Numbered from the stretch's first letter, positions 1 through 12,720 are shown. The stretch is 64,000 nucleotides of DNA from Siphonodentalium dalli (GCA_032622095.1 CP136061.1:66777127-66841126); one strand, 5' to 3'. Notes: generated by a model from the sequence alone, not told the origin. Numbers and translations: made by a program.

Positions 1-2887
1 ATCAAAATATGTCAGGAATTTCTTTGTGAAATTTGGTACAAGCGATTATTGTGACAAAATATTTAAGAAACATCGACCCATTAGATGTTATACCCTTACT
101 TTACTTATATGGCACGAAAAAGAGTTAAAATTTCATTGTTTTCCGGTACAAAGAACTTCTGTAAAATAGATTGTTTCAGAAGTGCAGTTCATATATCAAT
201 GGCAACATATATGAAGATCATGTAATGAGAGGATACTTTATTTGTCCTGATTCGTGAAATTTAAGAATTATTTTTAATTGGAAAGACAAAACCCATACAT
301 TATGTTCTATATTTGAGAATGTTCATGTCATGCATGTTGATCAATGTAAAATTGGGCTGAAATGTGTTATGGGACCTTTATTCATAACCAAGATAAAGCT
401 GTAGACTAATTCCAGCTTATGGCTCCCTGTTTGAGTGGACCACACTGAATATCAACATTTGTTTTCATTGGGCTCGAATACTTGTGACTGCTTTGCTTCA
501 TTCTTTTTTATAATATATGGGGATATGATGCTTTATTATGTAATTCAAAATCTAACTCAACATTATGATACAAATGAAGCCTCCTCTCATAGAGCCAAGA
601 TTTTTCGCCAGATAGATCCAGAGAAATTCTGTGTTGAAAATCACTTTTTTCTGAACTTATGCAAAACGTGCGTCTCCGAAAATAATTTTTAATTTTCTCG
701 ATTGTACAGCTGGGCTGTAGCATGATAAATTCATTAAAAACCGACACTCGGCGATCAGTACGAATTAATGCAAGAAAACTAAACCTAAAAACTTACCTCA
801 GACTTCTGTGTTTCTACAAATATGACAAATGCCATATATCCAATTAAATCTCAAATTGCTGATACATTGAATGTCGCAGCAACATCAAACTTATATAATA
901 AACCATAATTGTCCCTAAATGCTAAGTGTGACCTGAAACTTGGAGATAGATTAAAAAATCGTAACGATTTTCCTAAAGGTGGCCGCCAATGGCCACCAAT
1001 ATTGCAAAATAAACCATTAAAAGATAAGAAGTCTGTAAATGTTTATAAAGGCTGGAAACTATCCAGTTTGGCCTTATTATGAAAGCTTATACTCAGAGTC
1101 TTACGTGGGTGGAGCGCGATTTTGAATATCAAACTTTAGATATATATTATTTCTTACAAGAAAAGGAAATCTGGCATCTAAATTCTGTATATACGTAACG
1201 GTTCAAAGTGGTATGAGGATAGTATTTTTTTTAGAAAATAAAGCGTCATATCACGCCCATGGTGCTTGGCTTGACTTGGAATGTATCAGTCTGGTGTGCA
1301 TTAAAGAGGATTTAATTATCAAGCAACGTAGTTTCCATTGAAGTTGCAACAGTATATCAGGATTGTAATTGTTACTTAAACCTTATTACAGTTCAACCCA
1401 ATTGAAAATGGGATCCATTGCTCAGCAATTGCTGTTGTATATACTTACATAATTATGTTCATTTTATAAGAAAAACAGAAAGCTCACTCATTTGGGCTAC
1501 TGTTATACAGAAGTTATTTAATTCCAATCCATCCTTGCTGAGAATTTACATGTATGTTCATGATTGGAAAAATGATCTGACCAATTTTCCTACTTTTCGT
1601 GTTTTTGAATAGTGCTTCCCAAGTTCCCACGTTACAACACCACATGTGGTTATTATATTTTTTATTTACATGTACAGCACTGTGACACCACTGAGATATG
1701 AATTGGAACGTAGGAAGATTGCTATATGGCAGTCTACTCAATTTCACACAGGAATGCATATCATGGCATCCAATTGTGTGCCGATTTTATTGTGCAAGTT
1801 TTTTTCTGATTTTGGATATAGGAGCCTCAACTGTAATTCCACCACTGGCAGCTGGCAGCACAGTTGACACACTGAAATGTCCCATATGAATCGCCCAAAC
1901 GGAACCTCATCGTTTACTGAATGAGACAATTACGACGATATTGTGTTTATTTATTTCCAAAATGATTCACAAAGCTGTCATTCTTTCAAAATCCAATGAT
2001 GTGTGTAACATGAATCGTGTGTAGCAACGCGTGCCAAAATATGCAAAGCATGACACAACAATGTCAAACAAACACGCGACAAATTGACGAACGAAGGGCT
2101 GTAATTCAGGACAAATATTAGGATAAACCTGGTTTGCTCATTGATTGAGATATTGGGGCAAGCAACTTGAATACCAAAGTTTATTGAAATCGGTTCATGT
2201 TGTTTGAGTTATCAAGTGGGTGGACAACAAGACGCTCAAATTGACAAACTAAGATTGATAAACTCAGGCAAAATGAAACTGCAAACAACGTAATTGGGCA
2301 CTCGTTTGAAAGCAGTCGTGATCGGAAACCTGCATACCAAATTGCATTCAGATACGATAAACAATGGCTGAGATATCTGCGCCAATGGACGAAAACCCCA
2401 CATTTACAGATAAACTAGAGGCGGGACTGTCACAAAGGGACTAAGGATATTGCCTTCATAATACCCTTGACATCACATCTGCAGATCATGAGACACTTTG
2501 TTTTCTTGATTCGTGAAATTTCATGATTATTGTTATTTGGAAAGGCAACTACTAATAACTTATTTTATATACTTGATAACGGTATTGTCTCTTACCACTG
2601 TGGTTTATTTCTAGTTGATAGAGTCAGAGCAATAAGTGAGGCGAAAAAAATGACAAATCGTTAATGTTATGTTAAAAGCGCCACATTTGGCACACCTGAC
2701 ATTACAGTAATATAAGTAATGTTGGATATCATGCCAAGCTGGAAAATGTCAATGCAACCATTTTGGTGAAAAGGCCTGTTTTAATAAAATTGAAGTCATT
2801 GTGCATTGCTTTGTGTCCAGTAACTGCAAGACAATCTGATCACTTTGAATATATTTGGGCTGGACATATATCAGGATGACAACTTTA
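1..2887. other. Non-coding DNA with a weak long-range direct repeat
   Basis: No coding region is recognised; the short open frames lack domain motifs, overlap on both strands and look like chance. The stretch at about 222-300 (Tcctgattcgtgaaattt then a Ttggaaag block) resembles 2,487-2,570 in the same orientation, so the first 2.6 kb may lie between two copies of one old dispersed repeat. A small palindrome, GGTGGCCGCCAATGGCCACC, sits near 980-1,000. Otherwise I see nothing specific here. Confidence 0.5.
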
Positions 2888-2908
2888 TCTATATCTATAT
2901 TTGCGAAT

Positions 2909-2928
2909 GTCTGTCTGTCTGTCTGTCT
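2909..2928 (+). repeat. (CTGT)n microsatellite near the Helitron 5' end
   Basis: Five GTCT/CTGT units lie about 20 bp inside the 5' terminus. The inverted copy has the same tract in longer form at about 31,425-31,458, so it belongs to the element rather than the target. Confidence 0.85.
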
Positions 2929-3479
2929 ATCTGTGTTCTATAAAAATTCACAGGGGACCATCTAGATGATACCAAAGGGGTAACTTTTTACGAGAAAGAT
3001 AATGGTGGGGGTTAGAATTTTCTAAAGTGACGCCATTGTTGTCAGGGGCAGAACAGGGGAGGGGCAGAATTTGTTTTTGTCGCCGATTGCCACGAAACTT
3101 ACATATAATCATCCCCATGATATGAACAATCTAATGGTGTCGTTTAAATATGTCAAAAGTGGCGTCGTTCGAGTCAGGGATGCACGGAAGAGGAGAGGGG
3201 CACCAAAATTAATAAAACTAATTTTAGCGCCGATGTCCACCAAATTGATATACATTCTTCTTCGTGGTACAAGGAATCTAATTGAGCGATTTAACAACAC
3301 CAAATTGTTGTCGTTTGGATGAGAGATTGTGGGGAGTGGGCACTAAATTTGATAAGAATGGGTTTAGTCGCCGATTGCCACCACACTTATACAAACTCAT
3401 CCCCATGGTATGAGGATTCTAATGATGTGGCTTAAATCTGTCAAATGTGGCCTCATTCGAGTCAGGGGTGCACTGAAAG

Positions 3480-3677
3480 TGGGCTAGCATCACCAAATTC
3501 ACCCTCTGGGGACCTCATTCTGCTTACAACTCAGCAGAATGAGATTCACAGAGGGTGAACTAAATTCACCCTCTGGGAACCTCATTCTGCAAATGACAGA
3601 CACCCTATTTCAAGGCTTGATCAACAGGAAAAAAGTTTGTGTTCATCTAAAGTTTACAATTAATTGTTCACCGAAAG
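3480..3677. mobile_element. 198-bp insertion in Helitron copy 1, absent from copy 2
   Basis: Helitron copy 2 reads straight through the corresponding point (minus strand near 30,875). Here an extra 198 bp is flanked by CACTGAAAG (3,471-3,479) and CACCGAAAG (3,669-3,677), which looks like a 9-bp target duplication with one mismatch. The insert begins with a hairpin: a 28-bp block at about 3,499-3,527 is inverted at about 3,537-3,562 and then repeated directly at about 3,565-3,594, built around TTCACCCTCTG and CTCATTCTGC. It has no coding potential. A small hairpin MITE or a fragment of a larger element are both possible. Confidence 0.55.
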
Positions 3678-5904
3678 GGAGAGGGGCACCAAAATTGATA
3701 CACAATATGTTTAGCGTCAATTTCCACCAAATTGATACACGTTCTTATCCGTGATACGAGGAATCTAATTGATTGATTTAAAGACGCGATATTGGTGCTG
3801 TTTGTGTGAGAGATGGGGAGGGGATGGGTGGTCACCAAATTTGATAAAAAAAAATTTAGTCACCGATTAGCACCAAACTTATAGATAATCATCTTCGTGA
3901 TATCAGGAGTGTAATTGTGTGGTTTAAGGGTGTCACAAGTCGGGCCATTCGAGTAAGTGGTGCATAGAGGTGAGAGGGACACAGAAAATGACAACAATAT
4001 ATTCCACCATATTGATACATATTCTTCTCCGTGATACGAGGAAGCTTATCGTATGGTTTACATACACCAAATTGGTGGGCTCTGGATGAGAGATATGGGG
4101 AACTTAAATTTGAAACGAATTTGTATACTCGCCAATTTTCACCAATTGTATATATATGCATCTCTAATCTCTAATGAGTGTATGTGTGTGGTTTAACGGT
4201 GACAAAAGTGGCGCCGCTTGAGTCCGAAATAGAGACGGGAGGGTACCAATTACCATCAAATTCAGACACGTTCTTCTCAAATGATAAGAGAAATCAAATT
4301 GTCTTTCTGTCTGTCTGTATGCGCTCTATATATATAACTTCATGGGGTACAACCGAGATGGCACCAAGGCGTTCTAAGAGGGGTAACCTTTTACGAGGAA
4401 GATAATGTGCGGGTTAAAATTTTCCTAACGTGACGCTGTTGGTGTCAGGGGAAGAAAAGAGGGAGGTCGGCAAAATTTAAAAAATATGGTGAATTAGGTG
4501 AATTAGGTGAATTAGGTCATAACTATTCTAAAAAATTGTTACCACCAAACCTATATATAATCATCTCCAGTATATCATGCATCTATGAGTCTAATGGACG
4601 TGGTTTAAATATGTCAAAAGTGGCGCCGTTAAGTCATGCATTAGGATGGCAATTGCACCAAAGCTGATACAAATATATTTAGCACTAATTTCCACCAAAT
4701 TCATACACGTTCTTCGCTAATGATACGATTAATGAAATAAAATTTGGTGTCGTTTGGGTCACGGATGGCGAGATGTGCTCTATCATTGATAAGATTTCTA
4801 TTCGCCGATATCCACCTATAAGTTATATATAGTCACCAGGCCATCTCCATATCATTTTAAGGAGTTTTGGACGTTTAAATTTCACAATCTCGACAAATGG
4901 TGACCCAATTAAGTCACTTGAACAATTATATCTTCTCAACTGTCATATTTATGTGGGGGTGGCAATCAGGACATTCACATAATGAGCTAGCAAAAAGAGG
5001 TACATAGAAGAAGCATTAAAAGTATATTTATCATTCTATTTAAGAGATATATATATTCTTGTAAACTGAGAGACCTCGAACCGTCAGAGGATTGCATATA
5101 TATTATAACACAATTGAGTATGTTCCATTCAATACAGTTTCCACAAAAAAGTTACAATTTGTCAAGAGATATGGAAATGTATCGAAGGCCTGTTCAAAAA
5201 TAGTGGTCACAGTGTGCAGTCAAATATATTTTCTTCTGATATAAAAGAAGTAGTACATGACTTTTCAAGATCCTCCAATACTGACATATGACAAGAGTAT
5301 ATCTGCCCGATACAGCCGAATTTTAGAAGACTCGTCGACTGACATAAACAACTCAAAATCTCGCTCTGTGTCTGGCTGATATACGTCACAGCAACATTTC
5401 TTTTAAACTGAGAATATTTAGCCAATATATAGCACCACGAACAGAGGAGCACCTGGAAATTTCTTTAAAACATCTGTATCTTCATGGAGATATGATAGCC
5501 AGGTGTCCTCAAGATCTTAGTTCAGCCCACTAGATTGATTGATAAATCTCTATATGTAAAACCCAAATAGTCGTCTTTTATTTTTGCGAACTAATGTCTT
5601 TATGATGTTCATGTATCATATTATAACGTCTGAAGTATACGCAGTTGTAAATAAATAAATACTTCATGATAGGTGGAACGGATTAATCGCGATAAACAAA
5701 ATGACAATTGACAAGGTGAGGCACTATACTTATATTCCATGACTGTGTAAAAATTATGTTTTGTGATTTGCTATTTGAATATACAATTTATGAGAATACG
5801 TGTAACACTTTGAGCAAGAGTATTCTCTATTCCCAACAAATTTCCACAGCATGCAGAGGGTTTCACATCACTTTAACCTGGGTAACGCCCGGTAACCCTG
5901 CTAG

Positions 5905-6749
5905 TTTTTTTTATATATATGTACTGTATTGCATTGTATTGTATTGCGTGTATGTTGATTGTTGTTGAATTTATGTATATTTGTTTTTATTTCAAACATA
6001 ACATTTGGCTAAACAAAACACTATTCAAAGACACTAATACACATGGCACTAAACGTAAAACAATGTGAGTATAGGCCAGTGAATGCAGGCATTGCGCCGC
6101 ATGTGGAGCTCAACTTCTGGCTAATGATATGTGTATCTATACTAATAGTTTATTTTATAATCATCGTAATTTATGCCACATGGAAATCATCTTCGTGATA
6201 CGAAATTATTTCAGTGCTTATTCTCGGTCTTTTCCACCAGTTATATATCCTGGTAGTTTAGGCAATATTAGTAGATCTTGATGAATTTTTACCTGGCTTA
6301 CGGTTCTTTGACATCCATTGATATGAAGCCACCCGATTACTCTAGTGCAACACTATTAGAATTTTGCAATATTAATTTTGTATTGATGGACATTGGCAGC
6401 GGGCTCAAATAAGCAACATACATTGTTTTATCAAATGTGACTACTTCGTGAGCATGTGCGCTATTTCTTCAAAATAAATACATTACAACCATGTTGACTT
6501 AGACATAACTAAACATTTGTAGGATATTATGATATTGTTTCCTTGATACAGGTATGACATTGTGTCAATTAGTGACCATAAGGTGAGGTTACATTGTTTA
6601 AAAGCCTTAAGCCTGGTTATAAAATGTGTCCAAAAGATTATACTCGGCTGGATTTGCTATAAATGTGAAACAGTTTTGTAAATTACTGTCTTTATCCAGA
6701 ATTAATACAGTGACAAACACAGCTCTGGCTTACGATTTTGATTACACAA
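5905..6749. other. Non-coding DNA between Helitron and TTAA element
   Basis: Starts with a T-rich run and imperfect TGTATTGCATTGTATTG repeats (about 5,925-5,950). The block at about 6,190-6,290 (ATCTTCGTGATA then CCTGGTAGTTTAG) has a diverged direct copy at about 9,893-9,985, just beyond the TTAA element. No gene is recognised. Confidence 0.5.
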
Positions 6750-6884
6750 TTAACCCTTTGAACCCGTAACACTGATATTTAGGTGCAAACGAACCGTGAC
6801 TATATCCCGTAACACCAATATTTCGGTGCAGCGACGACATGATTCGGTAGCAAATTTATATATAGCATAACGAGCGTCAGACCC

Positions 6885-7566
6885 ACTGATTTATATTTAA
6901 ATTGCCCCCACATATGTCAGCGGCGCCCATGGTTCGTATGGAATGGTTGGCCGCTAGTATCGAGTAGAAATATATGCGCATAGCATATAATCTACAAAAA
7001 CATGCGATATTTTAAGCGAACTGTGCCGCTATCATTAGGGCATATAATTTCGTGTTCCCCGTGTATGTACAGCACAGACATAATTTAGACACACAATTTC
7101 AGTTTAAATTACCCTCGCGTATATTAGTCAGTGTTCTGCTACATATGGGGAAGGGTCTATCGCCTATCAAGTTGATTTATTCGCGCATGCGCAGACCAGC
7201 ACAATGACAAATAAATGGTTTATAACGTACTTATACACGACATACCAACTAATATATATATATTTAAATGGGTCTATTGAAGTTAGCGCTGGCAAAGTTG
7301 TGTATATGGATTGGCTGCCCGCTAGATCACGGGTAGGAAAATATGCACATGCGCGCAGGCTATAATTCATTTTGAAAACTGCGTTTAAGTGAATTGTGGC
7401 GCTATATATGACATATAGTTGCATGTTTCACATGTTCAGTAGACACAATCTTGACAGCTTACTTGAACAATGGGGCCACGATATGTTACGGGAAATTACG
7501 TTGTTTCTGCATGGTCTCTGTAATATCAGTCTCTGTTATGCCACATGCGGCAAAAAGTCTATCGCA
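6885..7566. repeat. Diverged tandem duplication, left half of TTAA element
   Basis: Two roughly 360-bp units share landmarks in order: TATATTTAAAT, a GGCCGCTAG / GCCCGCTAG block, an AAATATGCACATGCG-like block, GTGCCGCTAT / GTGGCGCTAT, and finally TCTATCGCxTATCAAGT (near 7,157 and near 7,558). Identity is moderate, so the duplication is old. It predates the LINE insertion, which sits inside the second TATCAAGT. Confidence 0.55.
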
Positions 7567-7574
7567 TATCAAGT

Positions 7575-8830
7575 ATATCTCAAAACCAACATTTACCTTC
7601 GGCAACCAAAATCTTGAATCGACACAGTCATATACATATCTTGGTATTAAATTCTTTGCTTCCGGCAAAATGACACATGCTATATTGGATCTAAAAAACA
7701 GAGCACCAAGAGCACTTTTCAAATTGCGCTCAAGTCTTGATCACGATTTACCTGTCGAAGTATCAACAAAACTATTTGACACATGAGTTAAACCGATCCT
7801 CACCTACGCATCCGAGACATGGGGTGACGAGACAGTTAATAGACAGTCAAATGAAATAGAGAAATTTCACCTAAACTATGCAAAAAATCTCCTGGGTATC
7901 AGTAAAACTGCAACAAATGTAGCCGCACTTGCGGAGCTGGGGAGATTTCCAATAAGACTAGATATCCTGAGAGACATGGTAAAATTTTGGCTCCATCTAG
8001 AAAATATGGACACGAATAGACTGCCGGCCAATTGTCTGGCAGAAATGAAAACCTGGACTAATTGCGCATGGCTTAACTGTGTCCGGAAAACCATGGTTAC
8101 ATATGGCTTTCAAAACGTATATGAAAACCCGCGTAATATAGACCGACAAACATTTTCCAACAATTTTCTCCAAACCATGAAAGAAAAATATGCCAGTTCA
8201 TGGAAAGTCAGTGATATTTATGGAAAACCCACTGAGAATAGTAAGGTAAAATTCACATCCAAATTAAAACCGGCTGACACATACGAGCTATCAAATTACC
8301 TCAGAAATTTACCGCGAAGTGGCCGTAAAGTGATTTCTAAATTAGTGACCAGCTGTCATAATCTAGAAATTGAACGCGGCCGATACACTAAGCCTTTTAC
8401 CCTCAGACCGGACCGTGTATGTAAACAGTGTCATACAGGCGTCGTTGAGGACGAGGAACATTTTATAATACACTGTCCTCGATATAATATCCAACGGATA
8501 TTGCTATATGAAACAATGGAACAAATTACAACAAATTTCATGGAACTTGACGCTAACGCCAAACTACGTATACATTTTGCAGTTGATGATCGACTTTGTA
8601 ATAGGGCCCTCAGTAATTTTATTCAGACAGCTTCTTATTTAAGACCTGAATAATGTGACAATAACGGGCCAATGCTAGACAGGAACTTTATATTTCAGAA
8701 TTTATGCTTGTATATTACCCATTGATTACCATACCATGTTATATGTTTGTTTTTCTTTATTTTCTGTATGTATACATGTACATGTATATTGCCATACCCA
8801 AATGTATTTGTTTGTGGTCGCGCAATAAAG

Positions 8831-8857
<27 letters not shown>
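7575..8857 (+). pseudogene. 5'-truncated LINE (RTE/RTE-X-like), ORF2 C-terminal part and 3' tail
   Basis: Flanked by the 8-bp duplication TATCAAGT (7,567-7,574 and 8,858-8,865). The frame runs from the truncation point to the stop at 8,653, broken only by a TGA at 7,784-7,786. It starts after the catalytic palm: YTYLGIKFFASGKMTHAI resembles the post-palm segment of non-LTR reverse transcriptases, followed by KPILTYASETWGDE. A C-terminal zinc knuckle CX2CX8HX4C is intact (CKQCHTGVVEDEEHFIIHC, about 8,428-8,484). A 3' untranslated region follows, with AATAAA at 8,824-8,829, then a (TCTA)n tail to 8,857. A short-repeat tail rather than poly(A) is usual for RTE-type and several related LINEs. The one stop and the clean target duplication suggest a fairly recent insertion. 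Clade is uncertain. Confidence 0.8.

Positions 8858-8860
<3 letters not shown>
8831..8860 (+). repeat. (ATCT)n tail of the LINE
   Basis: Seven or so ATCT units directly after the poly(A)-like signal. This is the LINE's own 3' tail and not an independent microsatellite, because the target duplication starts in its last bases. Confidence 0.8.
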
Positions 8861-8861
<1 letters not shown>

Positions 8862-8885
8862 AAGTTGACTTACTCGCACATGGTC

Positions 8886-9510
8886 AGGTATATCTTAAAT
8901 TTCACATTAGGATATTGGTTGCATCGAAACGCAATTCGCTGATGTATAATTACAACGTTAAAAGCTAGAATTCTTTTATCCTGCAAATTTCGGGTAGTTG
9001 CCTAGTAACCGTTTCTAAGGAGAGATCGGGTGGCAAAGTATCCCGGTCTTACACTGATCAGTGGTCCATGCATGCATAGCATGCCTGTACAGTTTCAGTT
9101 GTGTGTCCCCTTTGAACATAACCAACACCACGCGACTATAGACACTGTCTAAATTAAGGCAAAACATACCACTGAATAGTTAGTACAATGTCATTCGATC
9201 ATTAGTGGTATTTGCTTAGCAACCGTTGCTACCCATAAATGGGATATTTGGTTCACTATTCTGGTCGGGTATATCTCAAATTTCACGTTAGGGTATTACC
9301 TGTATCAAAAAACTTACATTTTCCAGTCAATTCCGGGTAGTTGCCTAGCAACCGTTACCAAGGAATTGCCGCGAGGCAAAGTCTCGCGATCTTATAATGA
9401 TCGCTGATCCATGGGGGACTAACCTGTAAAGTTTCAGACCTGTGTCACAGTTTGAACATAATCAACACCATGCGACTAGACACTGTCTAATTTAAGCGGA
9501 AATACCACTG
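8886..9510. repeat. Diverged tandem duplication, right half of TTAA element
   Basis: Unit 1 (8,886-9,264) and unit 2 (9,265-9,510) share GTCxGGTATATCTxAAATTTCAC, GGGTAGTTGCCTAG(T/C)AACCGTT, and CGACTA(TA)GACACTGTCTAA in the same order. Unit 1 has an extra block, including a second TAGCAACCGTTGCTACC-type sequence near 9,215. Confidence 0.65.
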
Positions 9511-9565
9511 GGAGCCCCGGGTCAGGGTGTCGATCACTGTGGGGCGTCAGGGTTCAAAGGGTTAA

Positions 9566-11559
9566 TATATTAGAGACAGTAACTGTTATCCTGCGAACGC
9601 ACCCTGCCGTCGATACCGACACTAGAGCTTACATCACAGTCGTTTAGGGCCTACGTTTTATCTGTTTTTGTTTGTGTGCAAAATATTGACAGAATGGACA
9701 GTATGGTGTTGTTCCTATGTATACTTAGACTTGGGAAAAGATTATCGACGGGACAAGGCTATGGGTCATGTGTCAGAACAAAATCCGATGTCCATGGAAA
9801 AGACATTATATAATATATATTATATAATATACACTTACTAATCAGCTAATATGCTGTTTCAACGGCCATAATGATGCAATATAATCAGCATCTTCGTGAT
9901 AAATAATAATTCAATGTTGATTATCAGTCTTCCCAGTTTATTACAATCCTAGTAGTTTAGCAAGGATGGAGAAATCGTGATCGCCTTGTATTTGTTTAAA
10001 ATTCCTTGGAAACATTTTTTATGGAACATTACTATCCTGATTGAATATTAAACTAAAGAAAGTTCAACCCAACGTTCTTCTGAACTTAATATCTCTTGCA
10101 CAAACACCTGTGTTGAGCACTTCTCAGACGACATTGAATAGTAGTATGGCTACATTGGGAACCCGCTATATATTTGATTCGCCTGAGTGTGATACTTTGG
10201 TTTTGCTGGCTCCTCATGGAGTAACAAATGATCAATAAAATGTAAAAAAAACAATAAATTTAAGTCCTAATTTAAGTCCTGCATATATATATATGGTCCC
10301 ATTTTAATTTATATAGCGGATAGATAGACATTCTTAAATATAGATATCACCATTGCGACCATTTTCATGCATGAGACATTAACTACTATATTAAGTTATA
10401 TATATAAAGCTATATGATCATAAAGGTCGCGTTCCAGTCCACAGCCATTGCCATCGAGACTATAAATTGTTCTTTAAATACATAGTGAAATAAATGGACC
10501 ACAGTTCCTGACATTTTCTTGAATAATACCGCCCACATACTGCACTAACCCTGAGAGAGGATAACAAAAACGCATACCTTCATGCTATAAAGACATTATC
10601 CTTTAGTCCATTCGACTGTTTTGAGGGAGGCTAGCATAGTATTATCCAGACAAATTGTACGTCTGGTCATGTTGAATCAGAACGACTTCGAAACGGATGT
10701 GGAAATACAATCTTACCACACCAAAAAAAAAAAAAACGACACGCATGGCATTCTATATCTTACACATGCACCATGTGTAGGGGTGGTGTATACCGTGGCC
10801 CATTTCATTCCAACTATCATGGCGCATGTCCACAAACTAGCACAGTGAGTATTGTTCTCTCTGCTGTGAGATATTCCACGAGACAACTGCGGGACGTCAC
10901 ACAGTTTGCGTCGGATCATGGTCAAGGTGTGTGGATAGACGGTACATTATGGTCTTCTCCTTAGCAGATATGCATCTGTCCAAGGGAATGAGACAGGTAG
11001 CAACCTTCGAAACACTGTCGAAGTTGTCCACGTATGCCAATGCGTTCGCTGAGTTTGTGAGTTGACGAACCATCTATTGAGAAGTGACTCGCTAACTGGT
11101 TCGCCAGGTGTACATGTCGTTATCTCCATGGGATATGAGACACATAGATAGAGATGACCTTTTTGTAAGCTTGTATACTCATCGACCATATTCCTTCCTA
11201 GTTCAAGATGACGCACAAATCCCACATTTAGCAAATCGTAAGCTAGACACCGGAAACTTTGAAACGTTATGATTAGAGGGACCCTTCTCCAAGGAAGTGG
11301 TGAATACTTTGTGATACGGTGTGAGCGACCTAGATTTATCAGACAGATAAATGGAAGCTTGTCCAGATAATTATGGACGTGAATCTGTTATCAGGTAATT
11401 TTTCTCATATGACTATTCGGCTCACCTGCGGTTACGGCCATTATCGGCGCTAAGTGGAGAATGGATTTCGAAATGCCACATCGCGATATTAATTGTGGGT
11501 TTTAGTCTTTCCAGAAGGATACGATCTATGTTTAAGTTGAACTAATAGATGGTGTATGT
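9566..11559. other. Non-coding DNA, no gene recognised
   Basis: Contains a 24-bp AT palindrome at 9,806-9,829, the diverged repeat block at 9,893-9,985 (partner near 6,190), an A-run at about 10,722-10,735, and several short open frames. The frame on the minus strand at 10,947-11,234 (95 residues) has no domain that I recognise. I see no splice-site-bounded exon series or RNA gene. Confidence 0.45.
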
Positions 11560-12720
11560 ACAGTTTCGTGCATACATACCGATATTATGACAAAAAGTTG
11601 AAATTAGTATGTGAAAATATCGATTTCTTTTTAATTTCTGGCCGCCAGTTTGGCCGCCATCTTGACTATGAGTATCAATTGCCAAACCCTACTGAATATT
11701 TAATATCAATGTTCCATACCAACATGTAATGGTGGGTAGAAATCGTGAAACAATAACGCCCATCGTAAGAAAGTAAAGGAATGTAGGCGTGTTTTCAATT
11801 TTCGGTCGACATTTTGGCCGCCATCTTCGATTTGGAAAACCATTTCTTGCGTGAAATGTAAGGTAATTACTTCACCTCAGTATTTCCAACTCAACTGTAA
11901 GCATGGGTGGAGTTGTCTCGACAATAATGCCCAATGATGTGAATATGAGGGAATTTCGGTGATTTTTCAAAATCTGTCCACTATTGTGGGCGCAAATTTG
12001 GATTTGGGGACTTTTATTTGGATATGGTACAAGGGAAGTTCTTCGCCTAAGTGTTCCCAACTCACAATAGTAAGCATGTGTGGAGTTGTCATGACAATAC
12101 TGCTCACTGATGTTAAAATCAGCGATTTTCGACGATTGTTTTATTTCTGGTGGCCATTTTGGCCGCCATCTTGGATTTGGGTGAATATTCCTCAACTCAG
12201 GTATAAGAGGAATCCTAGCTCGAGTATCTCCTGCACATATATGTGTATGGTGTTGTTATGATAGCAATAACATTAATTGATTCGAAACATTACATCGCGT
12301 TATTAGCGTCGATTCGGCTTTGATCTATTATACCGGCATTTGTGAAAACGTGATATCGGACAAAAATATCCCACAATGAATGTATATTATGGTCGCATGT
12401 GTTCGCTGACTTTTCTATACGATAAATGTATAACTTCACGCCAAGATGCCAATATTTTCCCAAAGAGACAAACGAAAGGTGGTGAAATGTCATAAAAATA
12501 GCTTATTTTCACATTTCGGCGGCCATCTTGATCGCCATATTGGATTCTGGTATCAGATTTTTGGCTAATTTGTAAGGGTTGTATATTAGCATAACGAATC
12601 GAGCGGAAAACAAGACCGCATGTGATATAATCTTTACTATAACGGCGATCAAAGAGACCTGGTCCATATAACAAAAATGGACGCCATTATGGACGCCATC
12701 TTGTCTGGAGTCTCTGCGGC
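11560..12720. repeat. Diverged tandem array carrying GCCGCCATCTTG
   Basis: GCCGCCATCTT recurs at 11,653, 11,818, 12,162 and near 12,519, with a related GACGCCATCTTG near 12,690, giving a spacing of about 165-190 bp or twice that. Between them lie shared blocks such as AAGCATGGGTGGAGTTGTC (near 11,900) and AAGCATGTGTGGAGTTGTC (near 12,073). The complement, CAAGATGGCGGC, matches the vertebrate YY1 site core. The array is degenerate and non-coding; open frames inside it are period artefacts. Confidence 0.6.

Larger units (their letters stand above)
2888..5904 (+). mobile_element. Helitron-like non-autonomous element, copy 1
   Basis: The left end reads A|TCTATATCTATATTTGCG. The right end reads TAACCCTGCTAG|T, preceded by a short stem-loop (CTGGG, loop TAACG, CCCGG). 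A 5' TC, a 3' CTAG with a hairpin just upstream, insertion between A and T and no target duplication are the accepted Helitron signature. A second copy sharing both ends and most of the interior lies inverted at 28,814-31,487. No RepHel protein is visible, so the element must depend on one elsewhere. The interior is mostly tandem blocks of about 150 bp that alternate between two motifs, one near GCCGATTGCCACCAAACTT and one near CCACCAAATTGATACACGTT. The block at about 4,305-4,470 repeats the 5' end region at 2,909-3,075, so the element has partly duplicated internally. The Helitron assignment is inference from termini. Confidence 0.7.
6754..9561. mobile_element. TTAA-flanked, piggyBac-like non-autonomous element
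   Basis: TTAA (6,750-6,753) is followed by CCCTTTGAACCC. The other end reads GGGTTCAAAGGG followed by TTAA (9,562-9,565). A TTAA target duplication with termini starting CCC is typical of the piggyBac superfamily. No transposase frame is present. Without the nested LINE the element is about 1.5 kb. It carries diverged tandem duplications on both sides: 6,885-7,200 against 7,250-7,580, and 8,886-9,264 against 9,265-9,510. The assignment rests on termini; another TTAA-using superfamily such as Kolobok is the alternative. Confidence 0.65.

Noticed and set aside
5080-5095. GACCTCGAACCGTC as a tRNA-type B box, which would indicate a SINE
   Set aside because: The match to GGTTCGAxTCC on the complementary strand is incomplete. 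No A box lies at the right distance, and the sequence is part of both Helitron copies.
9806-9829. 24-bp AT palindrome as a regulatory site or a replication origin
   Set aside because: Simple alternating AT sequence of this kind is expected in an AT-rich genome; no supporting context.
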